From contig JAUXVF010000027.1 of NCBI GenBank assembly GCA_030680355.1, positions 1-64,000 on the forward strand: 64,000 bases of DNA, in the 5' to 3' direction. Made by a program: the position numbers and the translations under genes. Each line of letters opens with the position of its first letter. The stretch's first letter is position 1. The notes under the pieces were generated by a model, which was not told the origin of the DNA, did not search any database, and was given only the letters and a program-made list of their open reading frames with translations. Shown piece after piece: positions 44,501 to 51,976 of the stretch. The DNA is from Caulobacter sp. Its GTDB lineage: Bacteria > Pseudomonadota > Alphaproteobacteria > Caulobacterales > Caulobacteraceae.

Positions 44501-44995
44501 CTTGCGCGGGGCCAGTCTCAGCCGCGCCACGACCGCCACACTGGGCGACGCCGCCGCCGCCACGCGGACGCCATCGACGAACAGCTGCACGGTCCGGCCA
44601 TCGGAGACCGCCGCCAGCCGCCGCCAGACTCCCGGTCGCCAGTCAACGTCGGCGCGCAGCACCTCGCCGCCGTTCAGAACACCCATGCCGGTCGCGTCGA
44701 TGGCCAGGAAACGCCCGCCCTGCGACGGGTCGCCGAGGCCGGCGACCAGCGCCGTCCCGGCCGGTGTTTCAGTCGCACGGATCCAGGCCTGCAGCGTCCA
44801 GGCCTCACCGGCGGGCAGGACCGTTCCCGCCGGCAGTCCGGGCAGATCACGGGACAGTTCGTCGCCCCCCGCCGGGAAGACGACATTGAATGGCCCCACG
44901 GACTCTCTGGCCAGACCAGGCGACGCCGCGATCAGAGCCAGAGCGCAGGCCGCGAGCGACACGGCGCGGACGATGGAACGGACGAAGGTGATCAT
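41549..44995 (-). CDS. Exported GH2 glycoside hydrolase, exo-beta-glucosaminidase/beta-mannosidase type, with N-terminal LamG-like domain
   Basis: A 1148-residue exported enzyme. A signal peptide (AVSLAACALALIAASPGLA) precedes a concanavalin-like LamG part (about residues 35-205: AWTLQAWIRATETP, then GVWRRLAAVSDGRTVQLFVDGVRV). The GH2 sugar-binding domain follows (about 265-450, with VPGTVLTTLVDRGVYPDPDYGLNN and VNYAAEVWLNGERLG), then the Ig-like domain and the TIM barrel: GGNWGTDDWRKR, DANLNTIRNWVGQ, and the acid/base Glu in LWFGRNEGVPQP. A candidate nucleophile is the Glu in SVEVGTPSFPTLE. The PGTVLTTLVDRG and GRNEG pattern is close to CsxA-type exo-beta-D-glucosaminidases. At 1148 residues it is longer than typical family members, owing to the LamG part. 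The substrate is inferred, not shown. Confidence 0.87.
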   Translation of the reverse strand: MITFVRSIVRAVSLAACALALIAASPGLARESVGPFNVVFPAGGDELSRDLPGLPAGTVLPAGEAWTLQAWIRATETPAGTALVAGLGDPSQGGRFLAIDATGMGVLNGGEVLRADVDWRPGVWRRLAAVSDGRTVQLFVDGVRVAAAASPSVAVVARLRLAPRKVAGFTPFAGYLADFRVSRAAEPADAMARLAGKRPDDALTVFDTGSPTWPVQVRQMYGQTAPQDPWTLPRSKVPTSKPTAKPPYDGPALVADQPGLWTLKRWALAEAPKVDAAGAAISRPDYDAGAWYAATVPGTVLTTLVDRGVYPDPDYGLNNTAIPESLNKQDYWYRAAFDAPAESAGKRLLLTFKGVNYAAEVWLNGERLGDIKGAFIRGQFDVTGRVKSGVANVLAVKITPPPHPGIAHEESLTAGVGENGGMMALDGPTFIASEGWDWIPSVRDRNTGLWQDVTLLATGDARIGDAQVVTTLPRADNSQADVEITVPIENLGDRPARVTVDAAFDDVRVEKTVLVAPGVGEVRFTPAEFPALSVRDPRLWWPNGYGEPALHGLTLTTSVDGQASDRRQLRFGMRQITYELSLMNPSGHLRRVEVDFARARQLGQDVTDGSHDGLRKVPDGWATSLTAVGDTSPAVRDVPETGLSPFLVIKVNGRRIAARGGNWGTDDWRKRVERERLEPYFRLHRDANLNTIRNWVGQNTEEVFFDLADEYGLLVMNDFWASTQDYQLEPQDVPLFLANAADVIKRFRNHPSIVLWFGRNEGVPQPILNEGLEALVHDLDGTRWYTGSSNRVNLQNSGPYNYREPESYFTDHAKGFSVEVGTPSFPTLEAFEAAVPAADRWPISDVWAYHDWHPTGNGATQSFMDAMTARLGAPTSLEDFERKAQLMNYDTYRAIFEGMNAELWTKSSGRLLWMTQPAWPSTMWQILSHDYDTHAAFYGVQKASETVHIQMDLADHRLALINNGPVAIEGAKVQVRVLALDGRLLSDSAQTLSAAADSMSPGETLALDGPLAAEGTVIVRLDLTSAEGEALSNNLYWLTADAAKGRKLADLAPQPVEISASRERDGAETVVSVVLENRGSAPALNIKMTLVDSVGRRILPAYYSDNYVSLLPGEARTIAVRYPTAASARPPEVALRGWNVKPAKVRAR

Positions 44996-45065
44996 GGTCT
45001 GTTTCCTCTGGTCGCCGGCGGCTTCGCGGCCGCCCGGTCTCGTTGACGATCATCCGATCCTGGGA

Positions 45066-45989
45066 TCAGGCGGGTTCATGGGCGCTCCAGGCTGACTGGC
45101 CCCACAGGCGCGCGGCGCCGCGCACGCCCGAGGCGTCGCCCCAGCGCGCGGGAGCCAGCCGGGCCTTCCACCGGTCGGAGAAGACGTGCGGCGCGATCAG
45201 GCTCGGCAGGCGATCATAGAGTTCGGCGACATTCGACAGGCCCCCGCCAAACACGAAGACGTCCGGGTCAATGATGTCGCAGACCATGGCCAGACCTCTG
45301 GCGAGGCGGTCGAGATAGCGGTCAAGCGCCGCCGCCGCCGCCGGCTCTCCGACTCGCGCCGCGGCGATGATCTCTTCCCCCGTCAGCGTGAGTCCGGTCT
45401 GTTCGTGGAAGTCGCGGCGAAGACCGGATCCCGAAACCCAGGTTTCCAGACAGCCCTGCCGCCCGCACCAGCACGCCGGACCGGGATATTCGGCCGCGGT
45501 CGCCCAGGGCAATGGCAGATGACCCCATTCGCCGCCGACGCCATTGGCGCCTTCGACCAGACGGCCATCGACGACGACCCCGCCGCCGCAGCCCGTACCC
45601 AGGATCACGGCGAACGCCACCCGCGCGCCCACGGCGGCGCCATCGACCGCTTCTGACAGGGCCAGACAGTTGGCGTCATTGGCGACTCGCACCGGCCGTT
45701 GCAGAGCCTGGCCGAGGTCTTCCCGGAAAGAGCGCCCGTTCAGCCACACGGTGTTGGCGTTGCGGATGACCCCGGTGCTCGGTGAAACCGACCCCGGCAT
45801 GCCGACGCCGACGCTGCCCTTGCGGCCGGTCTGCGCCTCGATATCGGTGACCAATCCGCAGATCACGTCGATCATCGCCTCATAGGCGTCGGGCGTGCCT
45901 GTGCGTTGGCGAGCCACATAGCCGCCGCCAGCGTCGAGAGCGGCGGCCTCGATCTTCGTCCCGCCCAGATCAACTCCGATCTGGATCAT
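45066..45989 (-). CDS. ROK-family sugar kinase (fructokinase/N-acetylhexosamine kinase type)
   Basis: A 307-residue cytoplasmic kinase. The ATP-binding motif is IGVDLGGTKIEAAALD at the N-terminus; the substrate-binding block is ANDANCLALSEA; the glycine-rich GTGCGGGVVVDGRLVEGANGVGGEWGH contains the catalytic loop; and the zinc motif is complete in CWCGRQGCLETW. It phosphorylates a hexose or aminosugar. The frame continues upstream to 46178, but ATG 45989 gives the family N-terminus and follows GGCGGAG. It lies 70 bases beyond the GH2 gene start on the same strand and divergent from the MFS permease gene, and so likely acts on the sugar released by GH2. Confidence 0.9.
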   Translation of the reverse strand: MIQIGVDLGGTKIEAAALDAGGGYVARQRTGTPDAYEAMIDVICGLVTDIEAQTGRKGSVGVGMPGSVSPSTGVIRNANTVWLNGRSFREDLGQALQRPVRVANDANCLALSEAVDGAAVGARVAFAVILGTGCGGGVVVDGRLVEGANGVGGEWGHLPLPWATAAEYPGPACWCGRQGCLETWVSGSGLRRDFHEQTGLTLTGEEIIAAARVGEPAAAAALDRYLDRLARGLAMVCDIIDPDVFVFGGGLSNVAELYDRLPSLIAPHVFSDRWKARLAPARWGDASGVRGAARLWGQSAWSAHEPA

Positions 45990-46165
45990 CAGACGGCTCC
46001 GCCGCTCATACGCCCCGATCGGCTTTTCACTGGGTAATTCCCTCCGAAGGCGCCGGGCTCCATTGGCCCCGCGATTTATAAATTCAATTTGGGTTATTAT
46101 TGTTTGATGACGCGGTGTTGGCAACCGGGCAGAGTTTGAGGCCACGGCGCGCCCCTCGGGATTCC

Positions 46166-47704
46166 ATGTTCGCAGCACGAAGAAATGTCTGGCTCTTCTG
46201 GCTGGGAAGTCTGGTGGTGACCGTGGGCGTCGCCCTGCATTTGCCGATGTACTGGATGGGCCGGCACATGGGCTTCCATCTCGCCGGCATGGCCATGGAC
46301 TCCGGGATGATGTGGGGCATGGTCCTGATCCTCGTGGGTCTGGCCATGACCGCGATTGGCCTTCTGCCCACCGTCGCGACCGCCGACCGCCCGTTCATCA
46401 TCGTGGTTCCACCCGAGGACGCGCCGCTGAACGGGGCGCACTGGCTGACCTTGTTCGTGATGGCGATCGCCCTGGTGATCGACATCATGAAGCCCGCGAG
46501 CCTTGGCTTCGTCTCGCCGGGCATGCAGGCCGAGTATGGGCTGTCGGCGTCGGTGACGGCGATCCTGCCCTTCGCCGCCCTGGCGGGAACCGTCGCGGGC
46601 TCGTTCGCGTGGGGCTGGCTGGCGGACCGCTACGGCCGGCGAGCGTCCATCCTGTTGTCGTCGATCATGTTCGTCGGCACCTCCATCTGTGGTGCGATGC
46701 CCGATTTCTGGTGGAACGTCGGCATGTGCTTCCTGATGGGCGCGGCGGCGGGCGGCATGTTGCCGGTCGCCTATGCGCTGCTGGCCGAGATCATGCCGAC
46801 GCGGCACAGGGGCTGGTGTCTGGTTCTGGTCGGCGGCGTCGGTGCGGTGGGCGGTTATTTCGCGGCCAGCGCCCTGTCCGCCTGGCTGCAGCCCGACTGG
46901 AGCTGGCGAGTCCTCTGGTTTCTCAACCTTCCAACCGGTCTGATCCTGATCGGCCTCAGCCCGTTGATTCCGGAATCAGCCAGGTTTCTCGAACACATCG
47001 GGCGCGGCGACGAAGCCCGGGCCATGCTGGCTCGCTTTGGCGTGACCACGCATTGCTTGGCCGACCCGTTGACGGCCGGCGACGGCCCCGGCCCAGGCAT
47101 CCTCTCCCCGCTTGACCGCCGCCTTGGTCTGACCACGGCCCTGACCCTGGCCGCCGTGGCATGGGGACTGGTGAACTTCGGCCTGCTTCTCTGGCTACCC
47201 GGCGCTTTGGTCGCGGACGGCCGTAGCGTCGGCGCCGCCAGCGGTCTGATCGCCCGTTCCACTCTGATCGCGGCGCCGACCATTCTGCTCGTGGCCTGGC
47301 TCTACAGCGTCTGGAGCACACGCGGCGCGCTGGCATTGATGCTCGGGTTCACCCTTCTGGGCCTTGTCGGGCTTCTGTATGGTCACCCGGGCGAGGCTGG
47401 ATTGGGCGACCCGATCCTTCCGCTGGCGCTGCTGATCGTGGGCTCAAGTGGGGTGATTTCCATTCTTCTGCCTTACACCGCCGAGACCTATCCCCTGACC
47501 GTGCGGGGCCGGGCGACCGGCTGGATCGCGGGCTGCACCAAGGTCGGGGGCCTGCTCGCCCAGGGATTGGTGGTTCTGGGAGCAGCGCCGCCACTGGGGG
47601 TCGTCGCCGCAGGCATCGCCGCACCGATGGCGGTGGCGCTCATCCTGATCGTGAAATTCGGCAAGGAAACCCGGGGCCTCGATCTGAGGGACATCGGATC
47701 CTAG
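46166..47704 (+). CDS. MFS permease with extra Met/His-rich N-terminal hairpin
   Basis: About 512 residues. A standard twelve-helix major-facilitator fold occupies residues 115-512, with the typical DRYGRR loop after helix 2 (WGWLADRYGRRASILL) and the sugar-porter-like loop PESARFLEHIGRGDEARAML between halves. Ahead of it are two additional hydrophobic spans, separated by a loop rich in Met and His (MYWMGRHMGFHL followed by AGMAMDSGMMWGM). The ATG 46166 start has CGGG upstream; the longer frame from TTG 46100 has no ribosome-binding site. It is divergent from the ROK kinase gene across an AT-rich 176-base region. It is probably a sugar or organic-acid permease of this locus. The role of the Met-rich part is unknown; metal binding is possible. 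Confidence 0.84.
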   Translation: MFAARRNVWLFWLGSLVVTVGVALHLPMYWMGRHMGFHLAGMAMDSGMMWGMVLILVGLAMTAIGLLPTVATADRPFIIVVPPEDAPLNGAHWLTLFVMAIALVIDIMKPASLGFVSPGMQAEYGLSASVTAILPFAALAGTVAGSFAWGWLADRYGRRASILLSSIMFVGTSICGAMPDFWWNVGMCFLMGAAAGGMLPVAYALLAEIMPTRHRGWCLVLVGGVGAVGGYFAASALSAWLQPDWSWRVLWFLNLPTGLILIGLSPLIPESARFLEHIGRGDEARAMLARFGVTTHCLADPLTAGDGPGPGILSPLDRRLGLTTALTLAAVAWGLVNFGLLLWLPGALVADGRSVGAASGLIARSTLIAAPTILLVAWLYSVWSTRGALALMLGFTLLGLVGLLYGHPGEAGLGDPILPLALLIVGSSGVISILLPYTAETYPLTVRGRATGWIAGCTKVGGLLAQGLVVLGAAPPLGVVAAGIAAPMAVALILIVKFGKETRGLDLRDIGS

Positions 47705-47727
47705 ACGCGGACGCCTGGAAGCCGGCC

Positions 47728-48987
47728 TCAGTCCGCCCGGCGTATGCCGGCCACCATGACGGCGCCCGTGAGCGCGAAGATCGTGGACGCAGCGAAAATC
47801 CAGGACAGACGGCCGCCCGCGGTGGACATAATCGCCATGCCCAGAAGGGGCGCCGCGACCTGCGGCAGGGTGATGGCGAGATTCATCACCCCAAGGTCCC
47901 GGCCGGCGTTCTCCTGCCTCGGCAGGATCTGGGCGACCAGGGCGATATCCACCGTCGAATAGAGACCCAGTCCAGCGCCGAACAGGACCTGGGCGACCAG
48001 CGTCCCTGGCCATTGCGGCACGGAAACCAGCAACGCTGTACCCATCGCCATCAGCAGGCCGCCGACGATCACGAACGGTTTGCGGCGCTTCAAGCGGTCG
48101 GACAGCAGCCCGCCAGCGAAACCAACCGTCAGCGACGCGAGGGTGGACGCCACCAGCAGCCACCCCAGGATCACCTCGGTCCGCACGCCCGGAAAGCGGA
48201 CTCCGACGTCCGTGCCGTCCTCCAGAAAGAACAGCAGGTAGAGCATGTTGAGGGTGATGGTGACCTGCACGAACAGGCGCGACAGGAAGGCCATCCGGAA
48301 ATCCCGATCCGCCAGCGGGCCCAGCGACAGCGACCAGGCGGCGGCCGTGCGGGTCCGCGGCGGCGGCTCGCGCAGCCCGATCGCGAAGGGCAGGACGAGC
48401 GCCAGGATGGTCACCGACACGGCCAGAAACCGTGAGCCGGGCGCGATCAGCAAGACGCCGATGACAAGCGCCGTGAACAGGCTGGCGGCCGGATGTCCCA
48501 AGCCCATGAGGGCGGACACCAGACCCTTCTGGTGGTTCGGCACCCGGTCGGGCAGCAAGGCGTTCAGCGGGCTGAACATAATGTTCAGCGCGACCTGGAA
48601 GAACACCACGGCGGCCAGCAGCATGGCCGGCGTCGGCGCCCAGAAGATCAGGCCGTTGGCCAGGGCGGTGGCCAGCGCCCCGCCGATGATCCATGGCCGA
48701 CGGCGGCCCAGGCGGCCGCTGGTGGCATCGCTGAGATAACCCGCGGTGATGTTGCCCACCCCGGCCGCGACGGCGCCCCACAGGGCGATCTGACTGAGCA
48801 GCACCGCACGTCCCGCGGGGTCGAGGCTCTGGGCTTTCAGCGGCAAGAGAATGCTGAGCAGCGGCAGGAAGGCGATGAACGCGCCGACCTGGGCCACGGT
48901 ATAGCCGCTCATGAACCGGCGGCTGACCGGCGTTCCGGCGTCGACTGCCTCCACAGGTCGCTCCAGCCGACTCTCCAACCTGATCAT
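47728..48987 (-). CDS. MFS permease, SLC45/glycoside-cation symporter-like
   Basis: A 419-residue permease. Twelve spans, starting FMSGYTVAQVGAFIAFLPLLSILLP. The loop GNITAGYLSDATSGRLGRRRPWIIGG is the signature of the SLC45 and sucrose/maltose:proton symporter branch (and of GPH symporters); the repeat in the second half is GGLLSDRLKRRKPFVIVGG. Uptake of a disaccharide or glucoside is therefore likely. ATG 48987 is preferred to TTG 49029. It is the first gene downstream of the GH3 gene on the same strand (96 bases), which suggests import of the GH3 product or substrate, and is convergent with the MFS gene to its left. Confidence 0.85.
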   Translation of the reverse strand: MIRLESRLERPVEAVDAGTPVSRRFMSGYTVAQVGAFIAFLPLLSILLPLKAQSLDPAGRAVLLSQIALWGAVAAGVGNITAGYLSDATSGRLGRRRPWIIGGALATALANGLIFWAPTPAMLLAAVVFFQVALNIMFSPLNALLPDRVPNHQKGLVSALMGLGHPAASLFTALVIGVLLIAPGSRFLAVSVTILALVLPFAIGLREPPPRTRTAAAWSLSLGPLADRDFRMAFLSRLFVQVTITLNMLYLLFFLEDGTDVGVRFPGVRTEVILGWLLVASTLASLTVGFAGGLLSDRLKRRKPFVIVGGLLMAMGTALLVSVPQWPGTLVAQVLFGAGLGLYSTVDIALVAQILPRQENAGRDLGVMNLAITLPQVAAPLLGMAIMSTAGGRLSWIFAASTIFALTGAVMVAGIRRAD

Positions 48988-49082
48988 GAGCCGACTGTGC
49001 GGGCGACCGGCCTCGCTGTCAGCAGACAATTGCCGCGGTCCTCAAGCGGGCCGACCGCGCCGGTGTCGCGCGCCTGGCATGG

Positions 49083-51599
49083 TCAGGGCGCGGGGCAGAT
49101 CGCATCCCCCTCGTTGGAGGCCAGCCGGATCTCCGAGACCGACAGCGTCAGCGGCGCCGACGTGATCAGTCCGAAAGGCTCGGCCACCGCGCCGATATCG
49201 GCCCCGGCGTCCCGCATGCAGGACAGCCGTACTTTCAGAACCCGCCACTGGCCCAGAGGCGCGGCGTTCAGGATGTCGGTGATCGCCACCCGTCCCTGGC
49301 CGACCTGCAGCAACACCGGGCCCTGTGGACGGGCGTCAACCCGATAGCGGAAGCCAAGCGCCATTTCTCCGTTGGCCTGACGTCGAAGATCGACCGGCGC
49401 GGCGGCGATCTGGGGGTTGGCCTCCCCACCCCCGATGAAGATGAACTGCAGCCCGCTTTCCTGGGCGAGATCGTCGGTCGGGCGCACCGAGACGGCGCCA
49501 CGCGGGCTGGAGGCGACGCGCTCTGTTCCGGGGCGGTTCTGGCCGGCGGCGTCGTTCAGCATCAACGACCAGGGCGGCACCATGCGGCCATCGACGAAGT
49601 AGCGGTCGACGTTCGAAGTTTCGCCCAGAACGCCGCTGTCTTCCGACAGACCAGGCAGGTCGCCAGTCGATGCGTAGGTCAGGCCGTAGCCGTAGGCGAA
49701 CTGGGGATCATAGCCGCTCTGACCGATGTTCAACGGGCCCTGGACGGCGGTTTTCGGCCAGCTGAACGACAGTTTGCCCGAGAAATCGTGGCGCGGCCGG
49801 CCCTGATCGTCACCGATCAGGATGTCGGCGATCCCGCCGCCCTCGGTGCCTGGCAACCAGGCCGCCACGAAGGCGTCCGACGCGTTGATCTCCGGATTGG
49901 TCCACATCGGTCGCCCTGAGAGGAAAACCGACACCGTGGGCACGCCGGCGGCCCTAAGGCGCTTGAGGATCTGCAGCGCTGTCTGGTCAACGTAGTCGAG
50001 GGTCGGCACGTCGCCCTGGAACTCCGCGTAGGGTGTCTCGCCAAAGACCACGATAGCGACGTCGGGTTTGACCGTGAAGGTTCCGTCCGGGCTGAGGCTG
50101 ACGGTTCCGCCGCCGGCCTTGATCGCCGTGGCGAGTCCGCTCCAGATCGACTGACCGTTCGGGAAATCGGCGTTGCTGTTGCCGGTGCCCTGCCACGTCA
50201 GGGTCCAACCTCCGGCGGCTTGGCCGATGTCGTCGGCAGCCCCGGCGACCAGGACATTGGCGCTGGCTCGGATCGGCAGCACCGATCGGTTGTTCTTCAG
50301 AAGCACCAGCGACTTGCGCACCGCTTCCCTGGCCAGGGCGCGGTGTTCCGGAGAGCCCAGGGCTTCAAAACGGCCCTCGACCGGGCGGTCATCGAGGAAC
50401 AGGCCGGTCTTGACCTTGACCCGAAGAATGCGGCGAACCGCTTCATCCACACGGGTCATCGGAATTTCGCCTGATCGCACTTCCGCCAGGGTGTTGACGT
50501 AGAGCAGCTTCCAGCTGTCGGGCGCCATCAGCATGTCGATGCCGGCCTTGATGGCCAGCGGACAGTTCTCGTTGGTGCAGCCGGGCAGCTGACCGTGGGC
50601 GTTCCAGTCGGACACCACGAAGCCCTTGAAGCCGAGAGGGCCGCGAAGAACGTCGGTCAACAGGCTGGCGTTGCCGGAAATCTTCGCGCCGTTCCAGCTC
50701 GAGAAGCTGGCCATTACCGACAGAACGCCGGCGTCGATCGCGGCCGGATAGCCGCCGAGATGGATATCGATCAGCTCCTGTTCAGTGACCTTTGCATCGC
50801 CCTGATCCTCCCCCGCGGCCGTGCCGCCGTCGGCCAGGAAGTGTTTGGCGGAACCGGCGATATGGCCCGGCTTCAGGGTTGCGCCGGCCGTCAGGACGCC
50901 CTGCAGGCCGAGGGTCATCGGCGCCGCATAGGCGCGGGCGACCTCCGGATTTTCCGAGTAGCCCTCATAGGCCCTGCCCCAGCGATCGTCGCGCGGCAGC
51001 GCCAGCGTTGGGCCAAAGGTCCAGTCCGCGCCGGTCACGGCAACCTCGAGGGCCGTGGCCTCGCCGATGCGGCGGATCAGGTCGGGGTCCCTGGCGGCGC
51101 CAAGCCCGATGTTGTGTGGGAAGATGGTGGCGCCAACCACGTTGTTGTGCCCGTGCACGGCATCGATGCCGTAGATCAGCGGCACCCGGGCGCCCGGTCG
51201 CGCGGCGGCGGCGGCCCGGAACGCTCTGGCGAGGTCCAGCCACTGCTGGGGCGAGGCCCGTTCGTTGCCGCCCGGCGAGGAGTTGCCGCCGGCCAGAATC
51301 GATCCCAACGGATAGGCGGCCAGATCCTCGGGCTTGATCGAGGCGATATCGGCCTGAATGAGTTGGCCGACTTTTTCCTCGACGGTCATTCGGGCCATCA
51401 GCCCGGTCACGAACACCTCGGTTGCCGCGTCCGACATGGCGGCCGGACTCGCCGCCCGTGGCCAAAGATCCGGATGGGCGATCGCCGCCCCGGGTGCGGT
51501 CGATTGGGTGGGCGTGGCTGAAATCTGGGCGCAGGAGGCGCTTGCGAGACCCGCGGTGAGCGCCAGGGCGATCAGGGCAAGAGTCTTGGTCGGGCGCAT
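49083..51599 (-). CDS. Exported GH3 beta-glucosidase, ExoP-type
   Basis: An 838-residue exported hydrolase. A hydrophobic signal (LALIALALTAGLASASCAQ) comes first; a Cys at the cleavage site could mark a lipoprotein, but the lipobox is imperfect. The GH3 N-domain has MTVEEKVGQLIQADI, RVPLIYGIDAVHGHNNVVGATIFPHNIGLG, KHFLADGG and the nucleophile Asp in GFVVSDWNAHGQLPGC (near residue 335). The C-domain follows (RSVLPIRASANVLVAGAADDIG; GRPMWTNPEINASDAFVAAWLPGTEGGGIADILIG). The last 170 residues are the extra beta-domain seen in ExoP-like marine glucan glucohydrolases. It should release glucose from beta-1,3/1,4-glucans or cellodextrins in the periplasm or at the surface. Its promoter holds LacI operator B. 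Confidence 0.92.
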   Translation of the reverse strand: MRPTKTLALIALALTAGLASASCAQISATPTQSTAPGAAIAHPDLWPRAASPAAMSDAATEVFVTGLMARMTVEEKVGQLIQADIASIKPEDLAAYPLGSILAGGNSSPGGNERASPQQWLDLARAFRAAAAARPGARVPLIYGIDAVHGHNNVVGATIFPHNIGLGAARDPDLIRRIGEATALEVAVTGADWTFGPTLALPRDDRWGRAYEGYSENPEVARAYAAPMTLGLQGVLTAGATLKPGHIAGSAKHFLADGGTAAGEDQGDAKVTEQELIDIHLGGYPAAIDAGVLSVMASFSSWNGAKISGNASLLTDVLRGPLGFKGFVVSDWNAHGQLPGCTNENCPLAIKAGIDMLMAPDSWKLLYVNTLAEVRSGEIPMTRVDEAVRRILRVKVKTGLFLDDRPVEGRFEALGSPEHRALAREAVRKSLVLLKNNRSVLPIRASANVLVAGAADDIGQAAGGWTLTWQGTGNSNADFPNGQSIWSGLATAIKAGGGTVSLSPDGTFTVKPDVAIVVFGETPYAEFQGDVPTLDYVDQTALQILKRLRAAGVPTVSVFLSGRPMWTNPEINASDAFVAAWLPGTEGGGIADILIGDDQGRPRHDFSGKLSFSWPKTAVQGPLNIGQSGYDPQFAYGYGLTYASTGDLPGLSEDSGVLGETSNVDRYFVDGRMVPPWSLMLNDAAGQNRPGTERVASSPRGAVSVRPTDDLAQESGLQFIFIGGGEANPQIAAAPVDLRRQANGEMALGFRYRVDARPQGPVLLQVGQGRVAITDILNAAPLGQWRVLKVRLSCMRDAGADIGAVAEPFGLITSAPLTLSVSEIRLASNEGDAICPAP

Positions 51600-51832
51600 G
51601 GTCGAAGCTCTCGATCTGGCGGCCCGGCCGGCGCCGCCGCTTTGGAAAGAAGCGCCGCGACGAGCGGGTCGCCGCGGCGCAAGGTCGCGCTTGAAGTCAC
51701 GTCAGGAGAGAGGAAGGCCTTGGGCCCGACCGATCCACGCCGGAGACCGCGCCTGGCGACCGGACCCGGCCAATCGCGCCGGCTCCGAAACTGAGCGTTT
51801 TCCCCGGGGCGCTTCTCGGACGCCTCAAAGTC

Positions 51833-51862
51833 ATGTAACCTCATTTGTGACAGCGCTGTCAA
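51833..51862 (-). promoter_or_regulatory. Probable promoter of the GH3 gene
   Basis: On the minus strand a perfect TTGACA (-35, 51862-51857) is followed after 18 bases by TTACAT (-10, 51838-51833). The -35 hexamer is half of operator B, so repressor and RNA polymerase would compete for the same bases. The leader to the GH3 start codon is about 225 bases. Confidence 0.5.
51848..51861. promoter_or_regulatory. LacI-type operator B: TGACAGCGCTGTCA
   Basis: A perfect 14-base palindrome, extended by GT on the left and AC on the right (GTTGACAGCGCTGTCACAAA when read on the minus strand). It lies between the divergent GH3 and MFS genes and can control both. It is identical to operator D in front of zwf. 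The remainder of the 377-base gap (51600-51976) holds only leader sequence and no further gene. Confidence 0.8.
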
Positions 51863-51976
51863 CTCCTGGCTGGACATTCGACCCGCCGGCGGCCGCCTGT
51901 TGGCGTCCAGTGCAAAAGCGTCGAAAGATCAACCGCGACCCCGCGAAAAAGCGGTGCGCGACCTCAAGGGGGAAAC

